From Formosa sp. Hel1_31_208 (GTDB taxonomy: Bacteria; Bacteroidota; Bacteroidia; Flavobacteriales; Flavobacteriaceae): a stretch of 64,000 bases of DNA. This document shows, piece after piece, positions 63,221-64,000 of the stretch. The stretch's first letter is position 1. Each line of letters starts with the position of its first letter. The notes under the pieces were generated by a model that worked only from the letters and a program-made list of their open reading frames with translations, had not been told where the DNA came from and made no database searches. Location of the stretch: positions 2,140,501 to 2,204,500 of the forward strand of contig NZ_LT629733.1 in the NCBI RefSeq assembly GCF_900104785.1, given 5' to 3'. The position numbers and the translations under genes were made by a program.

Positions 63221-64000
63221 TTATTTAGGATAACAGATATAATATTTAGTTACAGGTTTAGAAAGGGCTTTGATACTAAATTGATCTGATGCTTTTGTGA
63301 TATCAACCACCTTTCCTGTTTTTTGTAATATTTTTATACGCTGGTTTTCAGCCTGATATGCCTGATTTGAAATTTCATCGATAAACACAAAATACTTTGC
63401 ATCATCTTTTGAAATCTTATATTTTTCAATAAGTTGATTGATATGTTTATCTAAAGTTGATGCCTTTATGGGTTTATTTTTTAGTTTAATCCTCAAGAGT
63501 TCTCTATTAATGATCATATCACAAAGATTACTTAAAATGAAATCACTATGGTATTGCCATTCTTTCATAGCTGCTATAATATCGGTATCGTCCAAGCGAG
63601 AAAAGATATCTAAGGTTTTATCATCGAAGTTTTCTGCAGAGATTTCATGGTTAAGAAAATAAGTTAACGCATCACTCGCATTAAGCTTCACTCCTAAGTT
63701 TGTAAGTTCTTTAGCACGTTTCAATACACGCATTAACAACTGTTCAGCTACTAAACCTGTTTTATGCAAGTAAACCTGCCAATACATAAATCGTCTAGCA
63801 ACTAAAAACTTCTCCACACTATAGATGCCTTTTTCTTCAACCACCAATGAATCGTCGACAACGTTTAACATGGTAATTAAACGTTCGCTATTAATATTAC
63901 CTTCAGCGACACCTGTATAAAAGCTATCACGTTTTAGATAATCGGCGCGATCCATATCAAACTGACTTGATATGAGCTCACATAAAAACGGTCTATTATA
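63221..64000 (-). CDS. HD-domain nucleotide phosphohydrolase-like protein, 5' end missing
   Basis: The frame is open to the right edge: codons before the ATG at 63955 read ...LISSQFD on the way to MDRADYLKRDSFYTGV, which is the conserved segment that follows the HD core in YdgJ/dNTP-triphosphohydrolase-like proteins. The catalytic HD residues are outside the window. The visible C-terminal 245 residues are helical. Homologues stand upstream of lpxD in many Bacteroidota, so the gene probably leads the lipid A operon. Nucleotide substrate is unknown. Confidence 0.85.
   Translation of the reverse strand, partial: YNRPFLCELISSQFDMDRADYLKRDSFYTGVAEGNINSERLITMLNVVDDSLVVEEKGIYSVEKFLVARRFMYWQVYLHKTGLVAEQLLMRVLKRAKELTNLGVKLNASDALTYFLNHEISAENFDDKTLDIFSRLDDTDIIAAMKEWQYHSDFILSNLCDMIINRELLRIKLKNKPIKASTLDKHINQLIEKYKISKDDAKYFVFIDEISNQAYQAENQRIKILQKTGKVVDITKASDQFSIKALSKPVTKYYICYPK

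Overview
The window is a chromosomal segment of a marine-type Bacteroidota bacterium, almost certainly a member of the Flavobacteriaceae. The evidence is low GC, Bacteroidota -7 promoter boxes (TAnnTTTG), a type IX secretion (Por) sorting domain on a secreted enzyme, the LpxC-FabZ fusion, tandem DUF6090 membrane proteins, a long-form HisG and a bifunctional HisNB. No rRNA, tRNA, CRISPR array, prophage or intact insertion sequence was seen. Most of it is ordinary, well-packed core genome.

Layout. 1-4.4 kb: 3' end of a front-end fatty acid desaturase, a cold-shock protein, a zinc alcohol dehydrogenase, an unusual three-domain AraC regulator, a secreted repeat protein and a small membrane protein. 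4.5-7.8 kb: a large secreted Asp-box/BNR propeller protein, then about 0.9 kb of non-coding, repeat-like DNA. 8.7-14.4 kb: an SLC12-type cation-chloride cotransporter homologue, a J-domain/KTSC protein and two DEAD-box helicases. 14.5-18.5 kb: the YbbP/YbbA/TesA-like ABC transporter and esterase module. 18.6-20.3 kb: a Crp/Fnr regulator, an acyl desaturase and a second cold-shock protein. 20.5-29.4 kb: two DUF6090 proteins, a zinc metalloprotease, an OmpA lipoprotein, a vanadium-haloperoxidase-like T9SS cargo, DUF3817 and an MscS channel. 29.4-36.6 kb: thioesterase, DUF2461, Dps, CorA, small conserved proteins, a sodium:solute symporter and a sugar kinase. 36.7-38.7 kb: gapA and pfkA. 38.9-44.4 kb: tamB divergent from tsaD. 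44.4-52.5 kb: a TruA paralogue and the complete histidine operon hisGDCBHAF(IE). 52.7-57.9 kb: SPFH protein, VWA protein, secreted protein, fabG and sucD. 58-64 kb: lipid A operon (HD protein, lpxD, lpxC/fabZ, lpxA, efp, second lpxD, SnoaL-like).

The most notable regulatory element is a histidine attenuator upstream of hisG. It has an 18-codon leader peptide containing RHHHFH, an 11-bp inverted repeat bracketing the His codons, an intrinsic terminator, and a 10-bp pairing between the terminator loop and the hisG leader. Together these suggest translation-coupled attenuation of the whole his operon in a bacterium outside the classical Proteobacterial examples.

Other themes are two separate desaturase/cold-shock gene pairs (membrane fluidity and cold adaptation), several start sites that promoter boxes force downstream (Crp/Fnr, desaturase, haloperoxidase), and a TamB gene whose reading frame extends upstream of any standard start codon.
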